A DNA stretch of 64,000 nucleotides from Coffea arabica (GCF_036785885.1 NC_092330.1:6978525-7042524), one strand, 5' to 3'; positions 45,540-58,353 are shown, numbered from the stretch's first letter. Notes: generated by a model not told the origin, from the letters alone. A program made the numbers and translations.

Positions 45540-45985
45540 TGGCAAGACAGGTGTAGGAAGATGAGGAAAAATCTGGAACAAGCAAGAAAAAAGAGAGCTG
45601 CGGGCAAGAGGGCAAGGAAAAAAAGAAGGAAAAGAAACAAAAGGAAAAAGAAGGGTTTTGAGCTGGGAAGGGGGAGGATTTTTGGGGGAAAAGAAAGGAA
45701 AAACTGAGCAAGAAAGGAAGAGAGATTCTGGGGAGAGAAAGAAAGAGAGAACTAGACTGTGGAGAGGAAGAAAACGAGGAAACAAACTGGGAAAGAAAGA
45801 CAGAAAAAAAGGAAAAAGGGAGTTGCGGGGAAGAAAAGAAAGGGGGAAAAAGAAACCAGAAAAGGAAAAAACCTGGGGAGAATTTGGGTTGGTTGAGAGA
45901 GGAAAATCAGGAAGAAAAACGAAGAGAAACAACGGCAAGGAAAAGAGAGGGAGAGAAAACAGAAAAGGAAGAAAAATTTTCTGCT
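45540..45985. repeat. Purine-rich (GA) tract
   Basis: About 450 bases consisting mostly of A and G on the plus strand, with few pyrimidines. Long open frames on both strands across it follow from the composition and do not look like proteins. It lies inside the Mutator-like element. Confidence 0.8.
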
Positions 45986-47719
45986 GGAAAATTTCGTCAC
46001 CAGGCTGGCGAACTAGCCTGTTTCGGGGCCAAATTTCTGCTTCAATTTTGGTTTTTTGAGGGAGATTTTGGCTTCTTCACTTTCTTGGGAGAAATAGAAG
46101 AAGTTTTCATCACAAATATCTTGGAGAAAACAGCTCTAAGTTGGTCAGATCGAGACTCCAAGTTCCAGGTTCGTCAGCACTGAAATTTCTGCAGCAAACC
46201 CTCTTGAGCTTCGTTCCCAGATTGGCGTGATCTTTTGGAGGATTTTCACGTTTATTCTGCTTTAAAAAAGGTTCAAGGTAACCTTAGCTTCTCTCTTGGG
46301 TGCATTAACACTATTTTGCATGAGAATCGAAGGCTATAAGATGTGAATCTTGAATTGTTTGGCTGTTATTGTAGTTATGCTGCCTTTATCACTTAGATCT
46401 TCATGGCTGCTAGTTAAAAACTGGTTTTTTCATTTGCTGCATTTTTACTAATACTTGCTGAGTTTGAGAGAGAAAATGAAAGAATAGCTGATCTTACAAC
46501 TATGAATCAAGATATTCATTTCTCTCCCTTGTCAGCTTGCCGTTGCTTTTGTTTGAAGTCTGGGCTGTGTATTCATGTGATGAGCTTTGAATTTCATGTT
46601 TAATGATTGTCATATTGGGTTAATTTTGGTGTTACATAGAAAAAGGTTCCATTTTTCACCCTTCATGCAAGATTTAGTGATGGTTTTTGATGATTGTTGT
46701 CGGCTTGGAGTTGCTGCCGTTATGGTTTTGTAGGAGCAAGAGGAAAAGCTTCTAGTTGCAGTAGTTTCCTTCGAATGTTTGCATGAAATATTCTGAGAAA
46801 TCATATTTTAACCCCTAGCTTTTTAAATAATTCTGAAATGGCCCAGAATATTGGAAAAATAATCAATTCTTGCCCCTTAAAATGTTAATTTTCTTTAGTG
46901 TGCTTTAATGGGATTTTTGGACAGATTATTTATGAGTTTTAGGATGAAATTTAAGGTTTAATAATTTTTATAGATTTATAATTTTGATTTGGGTTTTATC
47001 AAAAGATTTAAAGACTTGGGTAATATTTTTGTAGATATTTGATTTATTTTGTGGATTTTATGATTGGGTGTGGTTGGCTTTATTTTGAGTCCTTAATTTT
47101 ATTTTAATTTGGATCTCTAATATTTGTAATAATAATAATTTGACCCCTAAAACTTTTAAATTCTTGAATATAGGTTGTTTGCTTTCATTTAAATGCTTTA
47201 ATTATTCAATTTCATGATTATTTTCATTTCTTTACATGACATTTCTTTTATATGTTAATTAAATTGGTACCTTGACCATTATCTTTGTTTTGGAGGGTAA
47301 ATAAGAGAAATTTCATTTCATTAGGTCACCAATTCAAGAGAGGTACACTATACTCCTTTATTTTGATTTTACTTGATCTTATGTGAATTTATGTGTGTAA
47401 TTGCATGTTTTTTTGAATGTTATTTTATTTTATTTATTTATTCACTTTATTTCTTTTAAATTTTGTATATTTATTTTAATTTAATTTTTGATTATTTGAG
47501 AGGCATTTAAATACCAAATTGTAATAGATAGGGGGTTCAAGACATGTATTTAGCTAGTTTATGTAATATATAGGATTTAATTCTTGTTAAAAATGTATTT
47601 AGTTAGATAAGTATAATAGTTAGGTTATTATTTTATTCTTCCCCCTTTAGATTGTAGTTAGGGCCTCCGAGTGTAATAGTTAGGTCTCTATTCATTTTTA
47701 TTTGTTTGTGTGCTTGCAT
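45986..47719. other. Interior of the Mutator-like element, left of the LINE
   Basis: T-rich non-coding sequence with no gene I can support. It begins with a moderately GC-rich block (CACCAGGCTGGCGAACTAGC) that reads like a transcript leader, and ends with an (A/T)-rich part containing two GTAATAGTTAGG-type words (about 47610 and 47673). Confidence 0.5.
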
Positions 47720-47803
47720 TTTTTTTTTTTCCAGAAACGATAGATTAATTTATTTCTACGAATAGAGAAAATACAATTTATGAGCAAGGGCTCAAGTTTT
47801 GGT

Positions 47804-50800
47804 TTACAAAGGTGTACTAAGACACCGAGAATCAACGAACTCCTCATCAAAATAGATGTGCATTGCTTGCTTACTCAGTTCATAATTGAGTGTATTAGTA
47901 CTAACATTACTAGGCTGGCAAACAAATGAGCATGTCCTAAACATTAAGCTGAGATCATTGATGCATTCGAGATGGCCTGCTATAAGGATGTTGCTTGGGC
48001 TTTGGCAACGTATCATCTTTAAAATCTGGTTGCATGAAATATGAACCTGTATGTTTTGCAAGTCCCGTTCCTTTAGCTTACAGCGAGCCAGTTGTATCGC
48101 CACCAATTTGTCCAGCACAGACGATCCAGTACTTCTTTCTCTGAGCATCCACCTTGCCCCAAGCTGGTTCAATGCATTTGTTACTGTGATGCCAATTCCC
48201 ATATTTAGTCCTTCAATGTGTTGCCCCACATGTATATGACCGCTCAGGATGTCTTGCTCTGGTTCCCTCGTTTGCTCTTGTTCATTTGCTATTTCTGTTT
48301 CGGAAATGCTCATACATTGCTGTACCTGTTGGCAGTTATGGTACTCCTCAAAGTCATTCACTGCTTTTCTGACTACCTCCATTAGATGCCTATATTTGCC
48401 TTCAAATTCTACTTCATTTCTGGATTTCCAAATGTGCCAAAGAATATCCACAGTTAGACAAATGTGTTGCATTCCATCCTTTCATTCCTTTACTCCCATT
48501 AGCCTGCTCCACCACTTCCTGAAATCAGTTGTGTCCTCATAAAGCCCATCCCACTGTAACGGAGCCATCTTCCATATCAGCTTTGCTTTGGTACATTGGA
48601 AGAAAATGTGCTCAACCGTCTCATTTGTTTCTCCACACTGCTTACAGATTAGCTCTCCCTTTCCCGTTCTCCTAAATATAGCTTCTCTTACGGGTAACAC
48701 CTGGTGTAAACACTTCCATAAAAATAACTTGTGTTTGTGTCTTATTCTCAATTTCCATAGCTGTTTCCAGACTTTGTTGCAGCCCCCAATCCAGCTTGTT
48801 TCTCCCAGATTGCTCGCAGGTGCTTTAGGCATACTATCCTCGGCTGTGAAGGCTTCATAAGCAGATCTGACCGTGTATTTTTCAGTGGTGCCATGCCTCC
48901 AGTAGTAACAATCAGGTCTCTTTGTCACACTGATAGGCATTTTGAGTATATTCCTAGCTTCATGTGGACTGAAAGTTCGGAAGATGAGTGGTGATTTCCA
49001 TCTGAATCTGGAGATCAGCTCGCTAACTTTTGTGATGGTGCATCCCATTGGTTTTGGGGATTCTACTTTGCCTTGCTTCCCTTCCAATAGCCAAGCATCT
49101 TCCCAAATGTTAGTGCTCTTTCCATTTCCTACTTTTTTCCTAATCCCACTGCATACCTCATCTCTTACTCCCATTAGACTCTTTTGTATCCATGATGCAT
49201 TTCCTCTTACTTCACAACCCAGTAGAGAAGTGTTGGGGTAGTACTTGGCTCTCAGCACTTTACTAAGCAAAAGATTGGGGCATGTGAGAATCCTCCAAAT
49301 CTGTTTGCCTAGCAAGGCTTTGTTGAAGCCTTGGAGATCTTTAAAGCCTAGTCCTCCCTTATTCTTTGTAGTTGACATCTTTCTCCATGAACACCAATGC
49401 ATTCTCGTTCTGCCATTGTCATCCCCCCACTAGAATCCTGCCATCATGGCATTGATTTCTTTGCATAACTTTACTGGAAGCTTAAAACAGGACATTGCGT
49501 AGGTTGGCATTGCCATGGTTACTGCTTTGAGCAACACCTCTTTCCCAGCTTGACTTAAGCGTTTGTTGGACCAGTTAAAGATCCTTTTTTTCCATTTTTC
49601 TCTAATGAAACCAAAGAGCTGATCTTTGGTTCTAGTGATGACCATAGGCAGCCCCAAATACTTCCCTTGCTTCACCACTTTTATGTGTTCCAAGCAGCTG
49701 CAGATTTCTCCTTGATCTTTTGGTTCCACATTTTTGCTAAAGAACACAGACGATTTTTCCATGTTGATTAGCTGTCCAGACTCTTGTTCATAAATCTTCA
49801 AAATTCTGCTAACTTCTTGAGCTTGTCTCTTGTCTGCTTTGCAAAAGATTAACGAGTCATCTGCGAAGAAGAGGTGCGTTATTGACGGGCCACTCCTACT
49901 GATCCTCATCCCAGTTAGCCTTTTACTTCTTTGTGCTTGGTCTAGCAGGTGTGAAAAACCTTGTGAGACTAAGAGAAATAAGTAAGGTGACAAAGGGTCT
50001 CCTTGTCTAATTCCTCTTGACGGTATGACGTATCCTGTAGGCTCTCCATTGATGTTGAAAGAAAAAGAAGCTGTTGAGATGCACTCCATTATCCAAGTGA
50101 TCCATGTACCACAAAAATCCATTTTTACCATGATTGCCTTCAGGTATTCCCACTCGACCCTGTCGTAAGTTTTCGACATATCTAACTTTAAGGCCATAAA
50201 ACCATGGGATCCTTCTCTTTTGTTTTTGAGGTAATGCATGTACTCATGAGAGATGATGACATTATCCAAAATCTGCCTTCCAAGAACAAAGGCAGCCTGG
50301 TTTGTACTGATGCATTTTCCCAAAAAAATTTTCAGTCTATTTGCTAAAATTTTTGAAATGATTTTATACAACACATTACACAAACTTATTGGCCTGAACT
50401 GCTTAACCTCAGTGGGGTGCTCACCCTTGGGAATAAGGGATATGTTGGTGTGATTCATGGCTTTCAACATATGGCTGGAATGAAAGAAGCTTTTAGTGGC
50501 TTTTATGATGTCTTTTTTAACAATGTGCCAAAATGTCTGAAAAAAAAGTGGAGTCATGCCATCAGGACCCGGGGCTTTGGTTGGGTTCATGGGGAAAAGG
50601 GCATCTTTAATTTCTTTGTCCTTGACTGGTTGGGTTAATTCTGAATTCATGTGGTCTGAAATTGTCTGCGATATTCCCTTCAAAGTCATATCAGTTTGAG
50701 TCATTCCCTTACTCCTGAATAGCTCCTTAAAATGATTTACAACTTCTTCCCCAATTTCCTCCTCTGAATTGGTCCAAGTGGTGTCCTCCCTTTGTAGTCT

Positions 50801-51923
50801 TTGAATTTTGTTTCTCTGTCTCCTTCCTTTGACACTAGAGTGAAAAAAATGGGTATTTTTATCCACCTCCTTTAACCATTGCACTCTAGATTTTTGACAT
50901 CCAGAACAGTTCCTCTTCATCATAAGCCTCCTTTAATTGTCTTTTAAGATTCCTGCTCCTTGATTTTTTGTCGTCACAGTCACTGGCTTTAATCTCTTCC
51001 AATAGCTTTTTCAGATTTTCAATTCGGTGCCTTGCAATTCCTTGGAAGGTAGTTTTCCATTTCAGTATCGCCAATTTGCAATTTGCTACTTTCTTATGCA
51101 TTTTGTACATATTGGATCCTGTTTGCTCCTCCTCCCAAGCCTGCCTTATCACTTGTTCCAGCCCCTCTTTGTGCAACCACCTTTTATCAAAAAAGAAATG
51201 CTTCTTTTTCTTTTCAGTTAGAGGATTTGAATCTATAAGCATCATACTATGATATGATCCCACATTATCTATATGTCTAACTGTAGTTTTGTCAAAAACC
51301 TGGCTCCAATCATTACTTCCCAAAGCTCTATCTACTCTTTCCTTGATTTCACCTTCTTGAGTCCAGTTGTTACTCCAAGTCCATGGGTTGCCTTGGAAAC
51401 CAAGATCAATAAGTCCATTTTGTTCAATGAAGTTTCTAAAATCTTGAAAGGTTCCCTCCTCTCGCTTTCTACCACCCCATTTCTCTTCATTTGATTTAAT
51501 ATCATTGAAATCACCTGTAACCATCCATCTAGGACCCCATAGCACTTTCCTTCGTTCTACTACTTGCCACTGATTCCTTCTAACCAGATTATCCGTGCTT
51601 GCATAAATGCCAATAAACCACCAGTCCACATTCTTGTCCAAGTCCATGATGTGGATTTCCATGGTGAAAGCAGTTGTTTGAACATCCAAAACCTTAACCT
51701 CATTGTTCCACATTACAGTCATGCCACCTGCCTTATTCATTGATTCTACCACTACACACTCATCAAACCTCAATTTTCTTTTCACTGTCATCATAAACTG
51801 AAGTCTATTTTTGGTCTCACACAAAAAGACCACATTGGGGGAGAGGAGGTTGCAAGCCTCCCTCAGCTGGGGAATTGTCAAGGGGCTCCCAGCACCTTGG
51901 CAATTCCACACCAGTGCTTTCAT
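47804..51923 (-). pseudogene. L1 ORF2: endonuclease, reverse transcriptase, RNase H
   Basis: Starts at 51923 with MKALVWNCQGAGSPLT. Endonuclease: CETK near residue 36 and GDFNDI are present, but the usual SDH motif reads SYH (VGSYHSMML), so a catalytic Asp is lost. A one-base frameshift at about 50900 separates it from RT (50923-49430), which keeps NPTKAPGPDGM, FRPISLCNVLYKIISKILANRL, LKLDMSKTYDRVEW and FADD (FFADDSLIF). After a TAG for Trp at about 49430 follow the zf-RVT region (49402-48482, with CKQCGETNETVEHIFFQC) and, after a TGA at about 48480, RNase H-like sequence ending at 47804. Few breaks for such a length, so a fairly young copy, but inactive. Confidence 0.9.
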
Positions 51924-51972
51924 TCATCCATGGGTGGCCAAGTTAGGCTGGCCACCGCCCCTTCATATTGGC

Positions 51973-52340
51973 TTACACAGCACGCTCATCCCCCTTTCTC
52001 CACTTTTTTCCCACTGTTTCAGTGATTTCCACATCAACCATATCCGCATCAGTCAGAAGAAATTTTCTTTTCCCCGTAGTCTCCTTACACAGCCTGGATT
52101 GCTGAGCCTGTCGCATTGATTTTCTCTTTAGCACTGGAACTTTTAATTGTTTCCCTGTTCTTCTCGCCATTCCATTGTTACTCGGTGCATCCATAACATC
52201 TATCTGCTCTTCCACTTGCATGTACACAGCTTCAGGTTCCTTAGAGGATTGCTCTACCTCCTTGTCAAGGACTATGTCTAGCTGACCACCATCTACACTC
52301 CCTTCAATCATTTCTTGAGACAGTTTTTCATTTCCCTTGC
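51973..52340 (-). pseudogene. L1 ORF1, C-terminal remnant
   Basis: About 120 codons upstream of ORF2 on the minus strand, rich in Lys, Glu and Arg, ending at 51973 (stop 50 bases before the ORF2 start). Position and composition fit the C-terminal tail of the L1 nucleic-acid-binding ORF1 protein. The N-terminal part and zinc knuckle are lost by the 5' truncation at 52340. Confidence 0.6.
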
Positions 52341-52353
52341 TGTGTGGTTGCAT

Positions 52354-54123
52354 GCTTGTGTGTTTACATGTTTACTCGCTTTTTTAGGGTTGTTACATCT
52401 AGATATCATACTTATGTGCTATGCGCTCTATGTGATTTATGTGTTTACTTGCTTTTATTATGTTTTATGTGATTTATTTGATTATAATAAATGCATGACG
52501 TCACCACACTAGTCCAACACTAGTTGTAGTCCTTTTTTTTTTCAATTTCTCACTAGTCCAACGCTTGTGAGAACTTATAGACATGGGTTAGTCCAATACT
52601 AGATCCTTAGGAACCGTTCACGCGTTAGATCATATTTGTGTGGCAAACCACTACATTTCATGCATATTTTCTACTTTTTAGGATCCTTACCATTTTGCAT
52701 GATATTTCCTCTATATATATCCCTTATCCCTATGTGTGAAACATGACATTTAGACTTGCATTCCATTTAAGAAAATTTAGAAATAGATTAGTACATTTTG
52801 CTTGAATAGGTTAGAGATTACCCTTCAAATATGGGATATGGACGAGTATGACTTTTTTAGTCTTAGCACGCTCATATCTCCTTTATAGAAAGAAAAATTA
52901 AGTCACGAATTTAGTTCCCCATACCCATTATGTTGCATTCCTATCCTTTAAGTCACGTATATTTATATATTATAATTTATCTTTTCTTTGAGTCTCATCT
53001 TTGCATATTCGTGACCTCTTCTGATAATCACTTTTGGGCATCACAATTAATGTGATTTGCACCAATTAAAATGTGAAGAGATATTTCGACCCTCCTGATA
53101 TCCATTAGGCCTAGATTTGCATCTATATAGGAACATCCAAATGTGATAAGTTTTATAGGTTAATTAAGAAAATTTTCGACTAAATCATGCACTAGCCTTG
53201 GCTAGGTTGAAAGGGTGCCTTGGATTTTATCCTTGCTTTCTCTTTTTTCAACTGTGACTCTCGAACCATTTTCTCTTGTTTTTCGAATACTTGGAGTCGT
53301 TTAAAAAGGATTTTTCTCTATTTTTATTTAAAAATTCATTTTAGATGACTTGGTACACCTTAATTCAATACCAAGTGCGTGACTTCTATTTTTCTTAAAA
53401 AATTTTTTAGACTATTATTTTGGACCAAAACCGTCGCCCATTTTTAAAGTCCCATTTAGGCCCTTTTTCTTTATTTATTTTCTAAAAATCAAAAACTCAT
53501 TTTTATTCCAAAATCAATCAAAAATTCATTTTATAACTCGTAATTTTATTTTTCTTCAAAAAAGGGCGCGCCATTATCAATAATTCAGTGTCTCAACAAA
53601 GGTCAACTCTCCCTATCTTCTAGTTTTTCATGAAACTCCCCATCTCTCCTAAGCTTATTTCGCTCTCTCTCTTAAAGGTTAGATTTTCTGTCAAAAACAA
53701 ATTTTTGAGAAAGAAAAAAAAAGAATCAATTGGAACATTAGGCACTAAATTTTTATGTTCAACCTGGGTGACGACAAGAAAGGGCCTAGAAATTGTTGTT
53801 CTTAATTCTAGAAAAACTCATAATTCGAATAGGGTTAAGAATTTGATAGCAAGTTTTTAACTCTCATCTAAAAAGGTTAATAAATCACAACGCATCTGGC
53901 TTGATTAGGGTTGAGAGTAATTGATTCCTTGATGATCTAGTGGCATGTTGCAACTACTACTGGAGGAGAAGCAGTGACTAGGGAAGTTGGAAAAGAGGAC
54001 ATGGTGCTGGTGGTGATGGCAATAATTAATGCGATGTTGGGGCAGAGTGATCGTTCCATGAAGTCATTGGATGAATCCTTGTGTCGATTTCCTTCTATGA
54101 CTTAATATGATGGGGAAGAGATT
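52354..54123. other. Interior of the Mutator-like element, between LINE and solo LTR 2
   Basis: No gene. Contains two ACTAGTCCAAC blocks (about 52507 and 52553) and a T-rich stretch reaching a GGGCGCGCC block at 53564. The part from about 52354 to 53570 looks like LTR-type sequence but I could not define its ends. 53585-54123 is unassigned. Confidence 0.45.
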
Positions 54124-56785
54124 TGTGACGACCCCATCTTCCCCTAGGGCGAACCGGAGGGGTTGACGGACCGCCTGCCCAACTCTCGCCGGGACTACGG
54201 GTCGCAAAACAAACATGTCGGATTTAATTCATAAAAGAAAACTCGACAAAATGAGCGATTTACCTCATTAGGTTGTTCTTATAACAATGATATCATTACG
54301 CAAGAAAGTATAGCGCTCGAGCACTTCAATCGGACCAGGAAACGAAGAACGAAAAATTTGCCGCGGATGAACAGTGACCGGCCACGTCACTATCCGGCCA
54401 GATTCTGGGCCGGATAGGAGGCCGAGGCTAAACCAAATTTTTTCAAAATCCCCTGCCAATCCGGCCAACAATCCGGCCGGAAGTTGGCCGGATTGCTCTG
54501 GCCGGATTCTGGGCAGTAGCCAGAGTCCAATTTTTCTTTTTTTTTTTTTCCTTTTCCCCTGCCTATCCGGCCTTATATCCGGCCAGAAACTGGCCGGATT
54601 CTAGGCCGGATTCCAGGCAGTAATTTTTCCAAAATTTCCTGCTTTCATTTTTAAAACCCGCGATTGTACAAATACACTATATAACGAATCCAAGACTTGG
54701 TAAACCATATATACATGTCATCTATACATAAGAAAGTGTCCTTATACCATTCAAACACAAACACTTGAGTTCAAATACATCGAAGTTTCAAATGTTCGAG
54801 GAGCTTTCAAAACTAACTATGTCACTAGCTCAACTCATCTCAAAATGTGGTTCAACATTGCTCCTGTAAGGAAAACAAAACAACGGGGGTGAGCTTACGC
54901 TCGTGAGGTACCAAATGCACAATTTCATGCTACAACTATTAACACATATACATAAACACTTTCATACAACATACACATATAAAAGGATACATGCGACCCT
55001 CAAGGGCCGATTTCCGATTGCCATACTTGATCTCACACGTTGACACTCCGTCAACCCTTTAAACAAACCAAGATCCGTAGACACCACTTCGCACCATTTC
55101 CTTCCACCATTCACCCCCTATTCGGGCCCGCCGCCTCATAGTTCCAAAAGGGTAATACTCGAGTATACCACAAGGTCGAGGAGTTAACACTCCACTCGCC
55201 TATCAAGAACCCAAAGGCTCATTACCGAATCGCCCAAGCCCTTGCCGGCTCGACTCGAATAACGGTCTAAGGGCATGAGCTCAATTTCACATTAATATTA
55301 AGGCATTGCCCCATCAAATGTCAAGCATGTATATATACCATTTCACATCCAAACAATAACGGTAAATGCAAGTAAGTGGTCAAGAGCGATCAAGTACACT
55401 CTCGACCCAAATCAAGACATTTAGAAACCACATAACAAGTATGTTCATCATATACTGGTACACTCACCAAATTTGCAAGCAAATCACACGTTTGGTTCCG
55501 AAGTTGGTCCCGGTCCACCGGTACGACCTAAAACAAGCAAATAACCATATTGAAAACTCAAACACAATTCAACGTACAAGTTTAACTTACTAATGCAGGT
55601 TGCTCAAAAGACAATACAATGAAACATCAAGGTGTGGAATGTGAGTAAAAACCCAAAACTCATTCATTTCTACTCAAATCCTTCTTATTACAAAACCATC
55701 TATATTTCTAACCATTTGGACAGCATAACCCCTTAGTTTCTTCACATTTCCAACCTAACCACAAACATTCAACTTATACCAAGACACTTATATACCACAA
55801 TTCAGTCCATTCATCCCATTTAAGCCACAATACAATCAAATACACATCAACTACTAGCATATATCCCATACATAGAAAACCCCAATTTATACCAAAACCT
55901 AAAAACAGAAAATCCTACAAATGCTGAAATTTTCTACCATTAACCACCATTAACACACCAAGGCTCTAAATCAAGCCATATAAATCCACCACACCCAACT
56001 CAACCATAAGTTATCATATAAAACAGAAAATTCCTCAATAAATAGAAAATTTCCATAACTCAACCATAAATCTTGAAATAACCCACAAAATGGCATCTAT
56101 AACCACTAACATGTACTAATTTCATCTCACATCCAACAAATAAACATTTCCTAACTTGCTTACCTTACAAATGTGGGATACAAGGTAGAGGATAGCTTTT
56201 CTCTTCAAACAAAACCCACCAAGTAGTTCAATCCTTCCTAGCAAGCAAGTTTTGTGGAGGAATTTGAAAGATTAATGGTTGGTTTGCAAGATTTGGCCAA
56301 GAGATGAAGCAAAAGTTGAAGAGGTTTCTTTCTTTCTTTCTTCCTTGTTGGTCGGCAATGAGCAAGAGAAAAATGAGTAATTTTGGATCAATTTTTCTCT
56401 TAATAAGAAAGGTAAAGTGAAAGTCAAAAGTCCAACTTCCAATAAGATCTCAACATGTGTTTTCCAAGCTTATCCAACATCTTTGTCTTGTAAACCTTAA
56501 TTATACTAGCTAACCACTAATTAGCTCATAACACTAGGTACTAAAGCTTCCGTATAGAAAATTTCCCAAAGTCACATTTACCGGTACCGATCGTTTTAGC
56601 GGGTCCCACATGCACTGTACACCTCTAATAGCACAGAAATTGACCTAAACCCAGAAAAGGATGCAAAATTCATATTTTCTCATAAAATTCCCCAGAAAAC
56701 CTACATACAAAATAAAACCCCAGAAATAGACTTAAAAGTCCCAAAATAAATACCCGAAAAATAAGAAAATTTTCGGGGTCTCACA
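54124..56785. mobile_element. Solo LTR 2
   Basis: 2662 bp, from TGTGACGACC to GGTCTCACA, with the 5-bp duplication AGATT on both sides (54119-54123 and 56786-56790). No coding region inside. TG...CA ends and the 5-bp target duplication fit an LTR; the absence of a second LTR and of internal genes fits a solo LTR left by recombination. Same family as solo LTR 1, though the inner sequences have diverged. Confidence 0.82.
54378..54625. repeat. Cluster of CCGGCC/GGCCGG palindromic words in solo LTR 2
   Basis: About ten occurrences of ATCCGGCC, GGCCGGAT or GGCCGG within 250 bp, in both orientations (for example ATCCGGCCAACAATCCGGCC near 54460). They can pair into strong hairpins and are dense in CpG, in contrast to the AT-rich surroundings. 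Confidence 0.8.
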
Positions 56786-57336
56786 AGATTACTTGATTTG
56801 GTACATCTTGTTGGTTTGAGAAAGTTTAAAAGGAGAAAAGGTTGATGAATTTTGGGTGGAAGGAGAAGAGTATTGCAAGGAATGAAAGGAAAATTCTATC
56901 AATCAATGGCCAGCTTAATCTGCTTTTAACTTGCTGGACTTAAGTCAATCGTAGGGAATTGCAAAAATTAGTAAGTCAAAGGTAGTTAAGTGCTAAAATT
57001 AATAGTTTAGGATGCAAACTGCAATCTAAGCATAGCAAAAGGGTGGAAAGTGAAATTAACCCTATTTATAATTTTTAAACACTAGCTAGTACCCCATCCA
57101 TAATTTTGTCAAAGCTTAGCCCTCTTTGTAATTACAAAATTTTCCTGTCACTATAATCCAAATATCCCAAAAAGTTTCCTTCTTATCTTTCTTCGTAGAA
57201 AACAAAATAAATCTTCTTTCATGTGTTTTCCTTGCTTTTATGGAAGTGACCTCAGATTACTCCTCACACTTGAAAAATTACATTTTGTTTTACAGCAATG
57301 ACAAATTGACAGTTAATGCTAAGTGCTTATGTATTA

Positions 57337-58344
57337 GGGATAATTTCAAAAACCTCCCTTGAGGTTTCAAACAATTTCACTTGACTCTCCTTAGGTTTAA
57401 AAAATTATACTTACTTCCCCTGGCATAGTAAAGTACCTAAAATTCCCTTCACTTGGTAGACAATTCTCAATTTAAAGTAATAGATTTACAAAACCCAAAA
57501 AAAATTTCTATTTTTCTATCTCTTGTCTATTCTTGCTCCTTTCTTTTGTAGTTAATATACTATACCCCTTTTTATTATCTTCTATTTTATGGATATTAGC
57601 AAATTAAAATTCCAAAATTGACAGAGGGAGCAAATTATGTACTAAACTAGAAGGAAATGAAGAGGCTCGCATTAATAGAGAAATAAATAATGAAATTGAT
57701 TATTGAAATAGGAAAAATAACCAAAGATGTGCAATTAGTCATAGTTTGCTTGTTGTCAAGAAAATTTTTTGTAAAATGCCAATAATTGCACGAGGATTTC
57801 TTTCATTGGATGAGAAATTTTTTGTTACGATTTTATTGTGGAAGTAAAATTTATTCTCTACTTTTGAGGTATTAATATTTTTAAGGTCATAAGAGAGTTC
57901 TAATGGTGGTTTTAGACTAGATGAGCTTGTATTGAAAAGATATTTGGGTATTGAAATTTAATTTTGAGGCATAAAATTGGTTGTCAATGGTATGTGTGTG
58001 TATTTTTTGTATTTTTATTTTTTTGCATGACAAGCATCGATGTTGTATATGTAATTTGAGATCTTTTGGACAGCTACTTAATTTGGAGCTTATGGTTGGA
58101 TAGTTGTTAGAGATTAGGATTGTCGATTTGTACAAAGAGTGGAAAAAATAATTGAATATACTATATTTTCTTTTTTACTTTTGTAGAAAAGGGCAATTTA
58201 GGATTTTTGAAAGAAAACCTAGTTTGTTGGACCAATATTGTTATTTAAATAGTAAAATAGAGAAGGTATATGTAACTTTTAAAACTTGAAAGGAGCTCTC
58301 TGCAATTATTAAAAATCTTAAAGGAGGTTTGCAAAATTATCCCT
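57337..58344. mobile_element. Mutator-like MITE of about 1 kb
   Basis: Ends GGGATAATTT (57337) and AAATTATCCC (58344) are inverted repeats extending about 80 bp (AACCTCCCTTGAGGTTT against AACCTCCTTTAAGATTT when inverted). They are flanked by TATGTATTA (57328-57336) and TATATATTA (58345-58353), a 9-bp duplication with one mismatch. No transposase. The termini resemble those of the large element at 44823 (GGGTTAATT), so both probably belong to related Mutator-like families. Confidence 0.78.
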
Positions 58345-58353
58345 ATATATTAC

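Larger units (their letters stand above)
47720..52340 (-). mobile_element. L1-type LINE, 5' truncated
   Basis: A non-LTR retrotransposon read on the minus strand. The 3' end carries a 12-base A tail (T run at 47719-47730). The insertion is flanked by TGTGTGCTTGCAT (47707-47719) and TGTGTGGTTGCAT (52341-52353), a 13-bp target duplication with one mismatch. At 4.6 kb it lacks most of the first gene, as expected for incomplete reverse transcription. Coding order: end of ORF1, endonuclease, reverse transcriptase, zinc-finger RT-associated region, RNase H. Confidence 0.92.
44823..57062. mobile_element. Mutator-like element with nested LINE and solo LTR
   Basis: Ends GGGTTAATTA (44823) and GAAATTAACCC (57062) form inverted repeats of at least 100 bp (about two thirds identical; for example CATTGCACTTTGCACCCTTAACTTTTAATT matches the inverted right end with few changes). 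They are flanked by a perfect 9-bp duplication TATTTATAA (44814-44822 and 57063-57071), the hallmark of Mutator-like transposons. Subtracting the L1 and the solo LTR leaves about 5.0 kb. I found no transposase in that remainder, so it looks non-autonomous. Parts at 45400-47719 and 52354-53580 look like an LTR-retrotransposon fragment (repeated ACTAGTCCAAC blocks at 52507 and 52553), which may be captured or a further old insertion. Confidence 0.8.

Noticed and set aside
45399..45938. 179-codon open frame on the minus strand, rich in Ser, Phe, Leu and Pro
   Set aside because: It is the pyrimidine complement of the purine-rich tract; long frames arise there from composition and there is no domain.
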